This document shows positions 15,753 through 24,239 of a stretch of DNA of 64,000 nt, piece by piece (positions within the stretch are counted from its first letter, which is position 1; the number at the start of each line of letters is the position of its first letter). The DNA lies in NCBI GenBank assembly GCA_025517465.1, contig JAOPKE010000007.1:124001-188000 (forward strand), given 5' to 3'. The notes under the pieces were generated by a model. The model was not told the origin of the DNA. It saw only the letters and a list, made by a program, of their open reading frames with translations, and ran no database searches. Position numbers and translations under genes: made by a program. The stretch comes from Halobacteria archaeon HArc-gm2. GTDB lineage: Archaea > Halobacteriota > Halobacteria > Halobacteriales > Haloarculaceae.

Positions 15753-17273
15753 TTATCCGCCGAAGCAGTCGTGTCGCCAGATCGTTCGCTGCTCCGGCGG
15801 TTCGTCGCCGTTCGGTCCGGTCTGTTCGAGGACGTACACCATCCGGAACGTCTCCAGTTTCACGTCGTGTTCCCGGTTCCACTCGCGACAGCGGTACTGG
15901 CCGTAGTAGAGCCGGTAGTCGCTGTAGGAGCGCTGCCAGAGGTTCATCATGTACTTGCGCGAACGCGCGTCGTCGTACTGGGCCGAGACGTCGGCTGGCT
16001 TGTCGTAGCTGACCGGCGCGCCGCCGCGGTAGACGTCGACCTGGGTGCCGTTGGTGAGCGTCCCGGGTATCACGTACCAGCCGTCGTCGCGCAGCGGGTC
16101 GGGCGCGAACATCGTCCAGTACTGGGGCAACTGCAGTGTCTCGCCCCACCGGTCGAGGGGCTGGGGGACGACGTCGCGATGCTCGGTGGAGTAGCTGGTC
16201 CGGTCGTCGACGAACTGGACGTTCCACAGGCCGACGAACACCAGCGAGGTGACCCCGACGGCGAGGGCCGTGAGCCGGACGCCCCGGCGGGCGCGCCGGG
16301 CCACCTCGTCGTCGGCGAACGAGAGCCCGACGCTCCCGCGCTCGGCAAGAGTCTGTGCCCACGACGGCGTCCACCGTTCGGTGTCCTGGGGGATCAGACG
16401 GTCCCAGACGACGGGTGGCACGAAGGCCGTGAGGGCGACGACGGCGACGAAGGGGAAGAGTCCCAGATGCATCGTCAGGAACATGCCGAGGTGAGCGCCG
16501 ACGAAGGACGCCGCCAGCGCCGCGCGCGGCCACCAGGTCAACAGGATCAACAGCGGCGCTGCCGTCCAGAGGACGACGATGGCCCAGTTCAGTGCGATCA
16601 TCACTCCCGGCATCCCCGCGAGTGCGTCGCCGAGTGGCGTCGTGAACTGCTCGAGGCTCATCGCGTAGGCGAGGCCGTCGCCCCGGAGCCAGACGTCGCC
16701 GTCGTGTTTCATCGCCACGTTGGCGGCGTACATCACGACGACCTGGCAGCAGAGGCCGACGGTCCCGATGGAGAGGATTCGCCCCTCACGGCCGCCGGTC
16801 CGGAGCGCGTCCACGGAGAAGCGCGCGCCCATCGGCGCGAACATCGCCCAGAACAGCACCAGCCGGAGCAGCGTGTCGCCGCCGTTCAGCACCAGCGGCA
16901 TCCGGGCGTGCAACGACGCCCAGAGGACCCAGGCCAGTACGCTCGCGATCCGGGTCCGATAGCCGACGAGGAGGGCGACGGCCACGAGCGCCTGCACGGC
17001 GAACAGGGCGCCGACCAGTTCGACGCTCCCCGCCGCGAGGTGGATCGAGAGTTCCGACCGCTCGGTCAACAGCGCCCAGCGCGGGAGGACGCCGGCGTCG
17101 GTGTAGTGGGCTCGAAGGCTACTCGTTCGTATCGCCAGGTCCGCGAGCAGGAGGACGCCGAGACCGATGCGCACGGCGCTCAGCGCGCGAGCGTCGACGC
17201 CCAGGCGCGGCTCCAGGAGGGCCCGCACCCGTCGCCATCGCCGTCCCCCCAGGAGAGACATGGTTCCATTCAC
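15753..17273 (-). CDS. HTTM-domain membrane protein (gamma-carboxylase-like)
   Basis: This 506-residue protein's N-terminal ~330 residues hold about eight membrane helices of the HTTM type, related to vitamin K-dependent gamma-glutamyl carboxylase. They include ALSAVRIGLGVLLLADL at the start and the family-like GGDTLLRLVLFWAMF. A single further helix (~345-362) leads to a ~140-residue outer domain with PQYWTMFAPDPLRDDGWYV, a signature often found in this family. Substrate and activity are unknown in archaea. An AT-rich promoter-like sequence at 17286-17299 favours ATG 17273 over 17261. It is convergent with the cellulase-like gene. Confidence 0.85.
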   Translation of the reverse strand: MNGTMSLLGGRRWRRVRALLEPRLGVDARALSAVRIGLGVLLLADLAIRTSSLRAHYTDAGVLPRWALLTERSELSIHLAAGSVELVGALFAVQALVAVALLVGYRTRIASVLAWVLWASLHARMPLVLNGGDTLLRLVLFWAMFAPMGARFSVDALRTGGREGRILSIGTVGLCCQVVVMYAANVAMKHDGDVWLRGDGLAYAMSLEQFTTPLGDALAGMPGVMIALNWAIVVLWTAAPLLILLTWWPRAALAASFVGAHLGMFLTMHLGLFPFVAVVALTAFVPPVVWDRLIPQDTERWTPSWAQTLAERGSVGLSFADDEVARRARRGVRLTALAVGVTSLVFVGLWNVQFVDDRTSYSTEHRDVVPQPLDRWGETLQLPQYWTMFAPDPLRDDGWYVIPGTLTNGTQVDVYRGGAPVSYDKPADVSAQYDDARSRKYMMNLWQRSYSDYRLYYGQYRCREWNREHDVKLETFRMVYVLEQTGPNGDEPPEQRTIWRHDCFGG

Positions 17274-17331
17274 CGCGACGCACGATGAAAAATGTTACGT
17301 ACTGATCACGATTCGGGAGCCAGCTCGTCAC

Positions 17332-18552
17332 TCACTCCCCGAGCGACGGCCGCAGGGCTGCGCGCTCGTCCTCGGTGAGCCGGAACGGTGCCAGCTCCTC
17401 GGCGAGCGGCCCGAGGGCATCGCGCCGTTCCTGATGCGCCCGGAGGAACTCGCCGACCGTCTCCGCGGCGTACTGCTTCATCTCGCCGCTGAGCAGGGTT
17501 CCCTCCCGGTACTCCTCGGCGAGTCGCTCGACCGCCTCGTCGTCGGGTTCGAGGAAATAGTACAGCAGCTGGTAGGCCACGTCGACCGCCGGGTCGCCGC
17601 CGTGCTCGCGGTGTTCGTCGACGTCCGCGCGCCCGCCGGAGTACGCGTGCTGCACGATCGTCTGGCGTGCGTCCTCGGGGTCGTCGGTGAGTTCGATCCC
17701 CGGTGCGTCGTCGGAGGAACTCATCTTCCCCGGCCCCGCCAGGCTCGGGAGGAACTTCCCGAGCAGCGTGCCCGGCTTCTCGACGTCGAAGGCCGCCTTC
17801 GCGGCGACGTCGCGGGCGACCCGGACGTGCGGGTCCTGGTCGATGGCGACCGGCACCAGCGTGGGGTGTCGCCCGTGGACGAGCTGTGGCAGCAGGAGGT
17901 GGGTGGCCTGCACCGCCGGGTAGAACGAGAGCCCGACGTTCGGGGGCTCGCCGTAGACGGCGTCGACGGTCGACTGGGTGATCCGTTTCGCCACGCGGAC
18001 CGCCGTCGGATAGACGACGTCCGCGTCGAGCGTGTCGACGAGGATGCGCGTCCGCTCGGGGTCGAAGCCGACGGCGAGCAGGTCACGCAGGTTGTCCCGC
18101 GCGTGCCCGCGAATCTCGTCCATCGACTGGTCCTTCAGGAGGTACTTCTCGTCGTCGGAGAGGGGGATATACACCCGGGCGCCCGTCTCGTCCTGGATCC
18201 GCTTCGCGAGGTAGAACGGCATGACGTGGCCCAGGTGCAGCGGTCCGGACGGGCCGACCCCGGTAACGATGGAGTGGGGCTCCCCGCCCTCGGCGGCGTC
18301 GAGGAACCGGTCGACGTCGCGACCGGCGAAGTAGATGCGCCGGCGGACCAGCGGATGGTCCGGGAAGCGGGCGGCCTGCTCGTCGGTCAGCCGGTCGGCG
18401 CCGAAGCGGTCGAGGAGCTTCGCGTAGTCGACGTCGCCCTCGATGTCGTACGGCGTGACGGTGAAGTCGCTCTCGTCACTGGCGTCGCCCCTCTCGTCGG
18501 TAGTCGTCGGCCTATCACTGGCTGTCGGGTCGGTGTCGTCGTCGGCTGGCAT
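17332..18552 (-). CDS. trpS: Tryptophanyl-tRNA synthetase
   Basis: This 406-residue class I synthetase charges tRNA-Trp. The HIGH-type motif is HLGH at 106-109 (GPSGPLHLGHV), and the KMSKS-type motif is KMSSS near residue 273, both in the archaeal/eukaryal TrpRS form. The first ~30 residues are acidic and disordered, usual in haloarchaea. The start at 18552 is chosen because the longer frame upstream is Arg-rich and overlaps a hairpin. Haloarchaea often carry two trpS genes; which one this is cannot be decided here. Confidence 0.93.
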   Translation of the reverse strand: MPADDDTDPTASDRPTTTDERGDASDESDFTVTPYDIEGDVDYAKLLDRFGADRLTDEQAARFPDHPLVRRRIYFAGRDVDRFLDAAEGGEPHSIVTGVGPSGPLHLGHVMPFYLAKRIQDETGARVYIPLSDDEKYLLKDQSMDEIRGHARDNLRDLLAVGFDPERTRILVDTLDADVVYPTAVRVAKRITQSTVDAVYGEPPNVGLSFYPAVQATHLLLPQLVHGRHPTLVPVAIDQDPHVRVARDVAAKAAFDVEKPGTLLGKFLPSLAGPGKMSSSDDAPGIELTDDPEDARQTIVQHAYSGGRADVDEHREHGGDPAVDVAYQLLYYFLEPDDEAVERLAEEYREGTLLSGEMKQYAAETVGEFLRAHQERRDALGPLAEELAPFRLTEDERAALRPSLGE

Positions 18553-18667
18553 CGGTGTCGTGACTGGATTCGTGTCGGTGGTCGCGCGTCGGTACCGGGT
18601 GAGAGAACGAGTGAGCGCCGACCCGCCGCCTGGACGGTTACGCCGCCCCGGAGGCGTTGCCGACACT

Positions 18668-18713
18668 GTCCGCTCCCGGAGTCTGCGTGCGCCAGCGCCA
18701 CGCGGGAGCGGAC
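18668..18713. repeat. Long hairpin upstream of trpS
   Basis: GTCCGCTCCCG pairs perfectly with CGGGAGCGGAC (11 bp) around a 24-base loop. Inside the loop GCGTG can pair with CACGC. It lies 116-161 bases upstream of the trpS start and 76 bases past the stop of the lipoprotein gene, on the shared minus-strand path. It may be a processing or termination structure, or part of a structured leader. Confidence 0.5.
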
Positions 18714-18788
18714 TGCATCACCAGTAACTGGTCGGCGGCGTGGCAAAACGCTGTCGTTTTCGCGGACTGTCCTTACCTCCCACGCGAT

Positions 18789-19721
18789 TCAATAATCACA
18801 CTGGTCCATGGCGCCGCTCGCCTGGTCTATCTCGTCCTGCGCCCGCTGATTGTTTCCGCTTTGCATCGCATTCGCGGCGTTCGCGTAGTGCTGACTCGCG
18901 TCTCGAAGCCCTCCTGACGTACAGGTCAACTCGACAAAGGTCGATTGGACTTCGGTCGGGGCTTCGGTTTCCATGTCGGAGAATGTGGAATGGGCGGTAG
19001 CGAACTCGTCACGCGCCGCTTCGTATTTCGACTCTGATTCCGTATATTGCTCGTCTTCGAAGTTAGTCGTTGCTTCTTTGAACTCGATCATTCCGACGGA
19101 AACTGACGTTACACCGGTCGTCAATGCCTCCAGGGCGGGCACTTGCTTCTCTAACTTATCGATATCCTCCTGGAATGACTCTACGGAAACGCGGTCGACG
19201 TCGTTGAATACGTCCGTATCGAGATCGTCGTATCGTGTCCTGACTGTGTTGAGGCGACTGTCTACGTCTTCGAACATGGACTCGGTGGATTCGAGACGAT
19301 CACGCGCGTCTGCGTATCGCTCGGTTTTGAAATACGAAAGCCCGGTTGTGAACTCCGTGATAGCGTCTGCGAACAAGTCGATGAATTCCGTCGACGCTCG
19401 GGCGAACGTGACGTAACTTCGGACTCCATCTATCTGTTCCTGTTGGTCGTCACTGGCGGTCTCTTCTGCTTGGTCGAGCTCGGTAGATGCAGTATCCAGG
19501 TGGCCAAATATAGCGTTCGTTTGTATATCGACCCCGTCCCCATTCTCGATATCGGCATCTGCCAGCCGTTCGCTCTCCGATTCTATTTCACCGTTGGCAT
19601 TCTCGATGGCATCGTACGCCGTCTCTAGATGCTCCGCTGCCTGCCCGCTACCTGAGCAGCCAGCGACGAGGATAGACGATGTCGCAGCAATTGACGTAGT
19701 GATGAAAGTGCGCCGTTCCAT
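18789..19721 (-). CDS. Helical Tat lipoprotein, unknown function
   Basis: This 310-residue protein has a twin-arginine signal (MERRTFI) and the lipobox LVAGC with Cys22. The mature part is almost entirely amphipathic helix, with repeated Glu/Asp-rich segments and regularly spaced aromatic residues (TGLSYFKTERYADARDRLES, then similar stretches near residues 215-240), like a four-helix or TPR-like bundle. Two late cysteines (near 267 and 308) could form a disulfide. Codon use is noticeably less G/C biased than the neighbours, suggesting recent acquisition. No known family is recognised. Confidence 0.75.
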   Translation of the reverse strand: MERRTFITTSIAATSSILVAGCSGSGQAAEHLETAYDAIENANGEIESESERLADADIENGDGVDIQTNAIFGHLDTASTELDQAEETASDDQQEQIDGVRSYVTFARASTEFIDLFADAITEFTTGLSYFKTERYADARDRLESTESMFEDVDSRLNTVRTRYDDLDTDVFNDVDRVSVESFQEDIDKLEKQVPALEALTTGVTSVSVGMIEFKEATTNFEDEQYTESESKYEAARDEFATAHSTFSDMETEAPTEVQSTFVELTCTSGGLRDASQHYANAANAMQSGNNQRAQDEIDQASGAMDQCDY

Positions 19722-19855
19722 AGGATACCATATACAGGATAAATACCCGCAATAAAGATACTGACTGGGGCCTCCGACATCCCGTGGGATCAGTTTCGAA
19801 AATACGACTACCGGTTGATTATCTCACTGAAGACCGCGCTGGAGGCCGTTTCCGC

Positions 19856-20770
19856 TCATGTCGCCTCGTCGTCGTCCCCCTCATCCTCGTCCCCGACGAC
19901 GAACTCGTACAGGTCGTCGGCCGTCACGTCGACGCCCTCGCCGGCGAAGAAGTTCGCGATGTTCTGGCAGTCCCGTTCGAGGAACTCCCGGGCGTTGCCG
20001 TGGTGGGTCGTCACCGCCTGCCCGAGGTCGATGACGACCAGCTGGCCCTCGTGGAAGACGATGTTGTACTCCGAGAGGTCGCCGTGAACGAGGCCGGCGC
20101 GGTGGAGCCGGCGCATGTACTCGCGGACGACGTCAAAGGCCGTCTCGGGGTTCTCGACGTGGACCTCGTTGAGTCGCTTGGCCCGCCCGCCCTCGTCGGT
20201 GGCGATGTACTCCATGACGAGGACGTTCCGCTCGACGGCGAGGGGTTCGGGCGCCCGGACGCCGGCAGCGCGGGCCCGCTTGAGGTTGGCGAACTCCTTG
20301 CGGACCCAGGCGGTGACGACCTTCTTCTTGTCCGAGCCGATGCCCTCGAAGCGCGGGTCGCCGTCGAGGTACCCACGCATGTCCTTGAAATCGGAGGCGT
20401 TGATGCGGTACACCTTGACGGCCACTTCCGGCGACTCCGCCCGGCCCAGTTCGTCGCGGGCGGTGTCGCCGCCCAGCGCGGTGTAGACGTTGGCCTCCTT
20501 GCCGGTCGAGATGGGTCCGCCGAAGGCGTCGATGTAGCCGTCCTGGACGAGCTTGTAGAGGGCGCCGAAGGTGGCGTCGTCGAACACCGACGCCTCCACT
20601 TTGAACTGCTCGGTGTTCTTGATCCGCTTGCGCCACTGGCTGAACTCGCGGTCCCGCTCGCGGGCGATGCGGTCCGCGTCCGTGTCGGAGACGTCGATCT
20701 CCTCCCACTCGTCGCCGACGCCCTCGACCTCCTCGGGTTCCAGCAGGTCGAACTCGGTGTCACTGGTCAT
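19856..20770 (-). CDS. rio1: Rio1-type serine protein kinase
   Basis: This 304-residue atypical kinase is involved in small ribosomal subunit maturation. It has the RIO nucleotide loop STGKEANVY (~residues 88-96), catalytic HGDLSEYNIV (~235-244) and metal-binding IDLGQ (~253-257). An N-terminal acidic segment and an acidic C-terminal tail frame the kinase core. It follows eIF1A on the same strand with 41 bases between them. In other archaea the KH-domain partner usually follows directly; here it lies 16 kb away. Confidence 0.95.
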   Translation of the reverse strand: MTSDTEFDLLEPEEVEGVGDEWEEIDVSDTDADRIARERDREFSQWRKRIKNTEQFKVEASVFDDATFGALYKLVQDGYIDAFGGPISTGKEANVYTALGGDTARDELGRAESPEVAVKVYRINASDFKDMRGYLDGDPRFEGIGSDKKKVVTAWVRKEFANLKRARAAGVRAPEPLAVERNVLVMEYIATDEGGRAKRLNEVHVENPETAFDVVREYMRRLHRAGLVHGDLSEYNIVFHEGQLVVIDLGQAVTTHHGNAREFLERDCQNIANFFAGEGVDVTADDLYEFVVGDEDEGDDDEAT

Positions 20771-20811
20771 CGCCGCTCACCCGGGGCCGTGAGGATGGAC
20801 ATGAGAACTGG

Positions 20812-21099
20812 CTACTCCTGGATGTGTCCCTCCTCGCGCAACTGGTCTGCCTCTTGCTTCTCGTAGCGCCACGTGATGTCGGCCTTCTCGTCCTGCCAGT
20901 CCCAGGGCTCGACGAGGACGACGTCGTCTTCGCGGATCCAGATCCGCTTTTGCATCTTGCCAGGGATGCGAGCAGTCCGCTCGGTCCCGTCCATACACCG
21001 GACCTCGACGCGGTTGGCTCCCAGCATGTTCGTCACGACGGCGAACACCTCGTCCTCGTCCGGCATGCGGAGATCTTTCCTGCTCTCGTTGTCGCTCAT
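20812..21099 (-). CDS. eif1A: Translation initiation factor eIF1A
   Basis: This 95-residue S1/OB-fold factor promotes initiator tRNA binding and scanning-type initiation on the 30S subunit. The core shows [21 protein letters not shown], then [16 protein letters not shown], matching archaeal aIF1A. The start at 21099 gives the standard length and sits 25-32 bases downstream of a TATA box. It is first in the eIF1A-rio1 pair. Confidence 0.96.
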   Translation of the reverse strand: MSDNESRKDLRMPDEDEVFAVVTNMLGANRVEVRCMDGTERTARIPGKMQKRIWIREDDVVLVEPWDWQDEKADITWRYEKQEADQLREEGHIQE

Positions 21100-21123
21100 G
21101 GTCGCCTCTTGGCCGGGGGGACG

Positions 21124-21131
21124 GTTAAGTT
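21124..21131 (-). promoter_or_regulatory. TATA box of the eIF1A-rio1 unit
   Basis: AACTTAAC on the minus strand lies 25-32 bases upstream of the eIF1A start, next to an A/T-rich upstream tract. Confidence 0.6.
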
Positions 21132-21199
21132 TTGCAAAAACTGCTCTCTGGAACAGTCGGAACCGCGTTTGTTGCTGCCGAGAGCGACTGTAACAACAA

Positions 21200-21425
21200 G
21201 AAAGCCCCGACGCGTTCACCTCCCGCGGGTCGCTGTCGTTCGAGAGAGCGAAGCTCTCTCGTGATGACGAAAGACCTCCGGTCTTTCGAACCACGATCCT
21301 CGCTCCCTGCGGTCGCTCCGGTTCTTGTGATCTGAAAATCGCCTCTGGCGATTTTCATCATCCCGAAAGGCGCTACGCGCCTTTCGAGGACTTCCCCGGG
21401 GTTCGGTGAACGCGTCGCCCCTTTC
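21200..21425. repeat. 226-bp element with inverted ends and four tri-loop hairpins
   Basis: The ends form an imperfect 21-bp inverted repeat (GAAAGCCCCGACGCG against GAAAGGGGCGACGCG, 18 of 21 over the full length). Inside are four perfect stems of 9-10 bp, each with a 3-base loop: 21241-21261, 21268-21288, 21334-21356 and 21364-21386. Upstream AACAACAAGAAAGCC resembles the ends of the 50- and 61-kb repeats. The IS630 element abuts its right end. No gene is present. Confidence 0.65.
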
Positions 21426-21453
21426 ATAGTGACAGAAATAATTTTTTGCCAGA

Positions 21454-22523
21454 TTAATCCGCGTTGCAGAGGTAATTCCAGATGTTTGGGACGGTAATCT
21501 CGGAACGAGCGGCCACCAGTTCTTCCTTAAGCTGAGAAAGATTCTCGATAAATCGGCCTGCAAACCACTCTTGCATTTGATCCCAGCAGCCTTCGACAGC
21601 GTTCAATTCGGGGAGTTTTGGCGGAAAATACCAGAGCTCGAGGGATTCTCCGCGCACGCAGTCGATGACTGTTTCCTCGACCCGTTCCAACTCTGTAGAG
21701 TTGCTCACGAATTCGCGGACATCGTTCGCAAAAAAGTACCCCGCTCGATCAAGAAAAACCACGAGATTGTCGCCGAATTCCTCACGGAGGGCCTTCAGGA
21801 ACCGTATTCCGTGGTGACGAGTCAGGTTCTCGTCCGTCCAGCAATAAAAGCTCCGCCCTCTGTTTGTCACAGCACCGAGAATAGTAACTTTATCCCAGGC
21901 CGTTGTAACTTCCTTCGTTGGCTGAGACCCCGCCACATACCAGGCCCGTCGATCGACCGTCCCGATCCGTTTGGTAAATTGATCGACGACGACGACCTCC
22001 TTGTCGTCCGCCGTCAGCTCCGGTCGTTTTTTTGAACCGTCTCCTGGAATTCTTCCTCAACCTCCGGATCAGCGTCGGTATGGCGGGATCGTGCGGTCCG
22101 CCACGAAAGACCCGCTTGATCAAAGAGGTTGTTGATGTGACGCGTCGTATACTCGACGCCGTACTTCGACCGAATATGATGGGACGCGAGATCCGTCGTC
22201 CACGCTTGCTGATCGTAGCCGAGTTCTGTCGGGTTCTGGCGAAACTCATCAAAAAGTTGAGAGCGATCCTCTGCCGATAGCTTGGTCGGCCGACCGGGCC
22301 GTTCTGCGTCAAATGGAGCTTCTTCGAGTGGGTGCTCCTCGAAGCGGTCGAGCCAATTCCGAATTGTCTTTTCGACGACACCGTGCCGCTCAGCGAGACG
22401 ACCGAGAGTATCGCCCTGTTTACGACCGATAGCCGCCAAAACCCGCTCTTGAGGAACGCTGCCATCGACTGACTCTTTCAGATCTACCAATTCCGACAGG
22501 GAAACTTCCTCCAGCCGGTTCAT
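21454..22523 (-). CDS. IS630-family transposase, two frames joined by -1 frameshift
   Basis: The first frame (22523 to 22014) encodes a helix-turn-helix DNA-binding half (ERVLAAIGRKQGDTLGRLA and a second HTH with VVEKTIRNWLDRF). The second frame, entered by slipping back one base at 22026, gives the catalytic half. It carries VVVVDQFT (first Asp), VVFLDRAGYF (second Asp) and PELNAVEGCWDQM (Glu), the DDE triad. Joined at the slippery site the product is 356 residues, normal for the family. The Asp of the more usual DNAPxH motif is kept, although the rest reads DRAGYF. Both halves are intact, so it is probably functional rather than a pseudogene. Confidence 0.85.
22026..22032 (-). promoter_or_regulatory. 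Programmed -1 frameshift heptamer A AAA AAC
   Basis: In the transposase frame the codons read CAA AAA AAC, which contains the classic X XXY YYZ heptamer. The -1 frame after AAC continues without a stop into the catalytic half. The first frame stops 4 codons after AAC. Confidence 0.75.
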
Positions 22524-22709
22524 ACGGAACCTATGGTTTCTATGGGTAAAAATATATTTCTCACACTATCAGTCCCGCCCGCCTGGTCAATCAAACCGGG
22601 GGCTTTCTGGTTCTACTGAGCGTTGTCGTTCACATTCCTGTCGCGATACCCTATCACCCAACGTCGCGAGTGGTAACGTACAAAACCCGCCCGGCTAAAG
22701 CACGGACAG

Positions 22710-23129
22710 ATGACGCCGACGTTGCCCGACGAGGCCGACGCGTGGGTGCACGCCTGGCGGGACCGATTGAACGACTCGGACGAGTTCGCCGACGCGGCGG
22801 CGGGGTTCGAGGCGGCGATACTGTTCGTCGTCCAGCCGGACGAGCGCTACGACGGCGACCCGGTGCGCATGCTCGTGGACGTCGTCGACGGCGAGTGCGC
22901 GGCCGCCGAAGCGGTCGCCGCAGACACCGACGCCGACTACGACTACGCGCTCCGGGGCCCCTACGAGGCCTGGAAAGCACTTCTGCGGGACGAACTCGAC
23001 ACCGCCGAGGCGGTGATGGGCGGCCCCTTCGACGTGGAGGGCGACACCCTGGCGCTGATGAGCCACCGCGAGGCCTTCCTGGCGATGGTCCAGACGGCCC
23101 GCGACGTGGACGTGGAGTTCGCGTACTAG
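22710..23129 (+). CDS. SCP2 sterol-binding-like domain protein
   Basis: This 139-residue cytoplasmic protein has the features of small SCP2-like proteins: a central hydrophobic strand set (AAILFVVQPDERY, MLVDVVDGEC), a YEAWKALL helix and the C-terminal FLAMVQTARDVDVEF. Such domains bind lipids or other hydrophobic ligands in a tunnel. The haloarchaeal members have no defined partner. A TACAAAAC element at about 22678-22685 fits a promoter for ATG 22710. Confidence 0.7.
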   Translation: MTPTLPDEADAWVHAWRDRLNDSDEFADAAAGFEAAILFVVQPDERYDGDPVRMLVDVVDGECAAAEAVAADTDADYDYALRGPYEAWKALLRDELDTAEAVMGGPFDVEGDTLALMSHREAFLAMVQTARDVDVEFAY

Positions 23130-23204
23130 CCGAACCTTCGGCTGCGTCACCGCCGTTCGAATGGGACCGTAGCGCTTACCGCCATGGCACTGGCAGGTGG
23201 GAGT

Positions 23205-23420
23205 ATGCTCGACAAACTCGGGATGGCCGGCATCCTCGGCGTGCTCGTCATGCTGGGCGGCATCGCCATCGTCGCGTGGCAGAACCTCTTCCTGGCGGCC
23301 GGCCTCGCCTTCGTCGTGGCCGGCATCGGACTGATCGTCTACGGGATGGTCACGAACCTCCTCTCCGCGTTCGGCCTCGGCGGCGGTGGCATGGGCGGGA
23401 TGGGCGGCGGCATGCCCTAG
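23205..23420 (+). CDS. Small Gly-rich membrane protein
   Basis: This protein is 71 residues from ATG 23205 (78 from an in-frame ATG at 23184). Two hydrophobic helices (MAGILGVLVMLGGIAIVAW and FLAAGLAFVVAGIGLIVYG) are joined by a short turn and followed by a Gly/Met tail (GGGGMGGMGGGMP). It resembles small two-helix haloarchaeal membrane proteins of unknown function. The start at 23205 removes a weak non-hydrophobic leader, but either is possible. Confidence 0.7.
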   Translation: MLDKLGMAGILGVLVMLGGIAIVAWQNLFLAAGLAFVVAGIGLIVYGMVTNLLSAFGLGGGGMGGMGGGMP

Positions 23421-23450
23421 AGCTATAGGCCGGCCCGAGAATCACGGTCC

Positions 23451-24239
23451 ATGGACCCGGCTGTTGACGACGTGTCCTTTCTCGCGCGGTCGCCCAACCG
23501 CGTCGCCATCCTGCGCGTTCTCGTCGACGAGCCGGCCGACCGGCGCGCCCTCGAAGGTGCGGCGGGTGCGTCCCGGATAACCGTCGGTCGGATTCTTGGC
23601 GACCTCACGGACCGACACTGGGTACACGGCGACGGGGACGAGTACGAAGCCACTCGCCTCGGTCGCCTCGTCCTCGACGCCTTCGACGACCTCACCGCGG
23701 CGACGGACCTCGCGCGCGAAATAGGCCCCTTCATCGAAGAACTTCCCCGGAGCTTCGTCGACGTCGACCTCCGTCACTTCGCCGGCGCGACGGTCGTCCG
23801 GACGACGAACGCCGACCCGTACGCGGTCGCGCGGGTCGCCGCCGAGCGTATGCGCGACGCGGACCGCGTGGAGATGCTCGCCCACGCGGTCTCAAGCGAC
23901 GTCCTCGAGGCCCAGACCGCGGCCGCGGCGGCCGGACAGACCTCGAGGGTCGTGTACGGACCGTCACTCGTCGAGACGGTCGCGGACGACGACGCGCTCC
24001 GGGCACAGGTTCGGGACCTCCTCGCCACCGGGAACGCGACCGTCGTCGCCGCGACGGAACACATCCCGGTGACCGTCGGCGTCTACGACGACGAGACGGT
24101 CGGCTTCGCGTTCACGCGGGACGGGTTCCCCAGTGGTGGCCTGGTCACCGAGGCCGACGCGGTGCTCGAGTGGGCGCGAGAGACCTTCGAGCGCCTGCGG
24201 TGCGCGGGACGCGAACTGACCGTGGCGGACTTCGAGTAG
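23451..24239 (+). CDS. Winged-helix transcriptional regulator (haloarchaeal type)
   Basis: This 262-residue protein has an N-terminal winged helix (residues ~10-75: FLARSPNRVAILRVLVDEP, SRITVGRILGDL, YEATRLGRLV). An ~180-residue C-terminal domain contains HFAGATVVRTTNADPYAVARVAAERM and VTVGVYDDETVGFAFTRDG. It matches the large haloarchaeal family of predicted regulators with a methanogen-type output domain, whose ligands are mostly unknown. A GCTATAGG element about 26 bases before ATG 23451 suggests a leaderless mRNA. No operator repeat was seen. Confidence 0.8.
   Translation: MDPAVDDVSFLARSPNRVAILRVLVDEPADRRALEGAAGASRITVGRILGDLTDRHWVHGDGDEYEATRLGRLVLDAFDDLTAATDLAREIGPFIEELPRSFVDVDLRHFAGATVVRTTNADPYAVARVAAERMRDADRVEMLAHAVSSDVLEAQTAAAAAGQTSRVVYGPSLVETVADDDALRAQVRDLLATGNATVVAATEHIPVTVGVYDDETVGFAFTRDGFPSGGLVTEADAVLEWARETFERLRCAGRELTVADFE

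Larger units (their letters stand above)
21427..22568. mobile_element. IS630-family insertion sequence
   Basis: About 1.14 kb bounded by TA on both sides (21427-21428 and 22567-22568), the usual target duplication of the family. Terminal inverted repeats begin TAGTG at both ends and match at about 19 of 24 positions (left 21427-21450, right 22545-22568 on the opposite strand). A transposase in two overlapping frames fills the interior. It lies directly beside the hairpin element at 21.2 kb. Confidence 0.85.

Noticed and set aside
21454-22523. The transposase as a pseudogene
   Set aside because: Only one frame change separates the halves, and it is located exactly at a canonical slippery heptamer; ends, target duplication and catalytic residues are intact.
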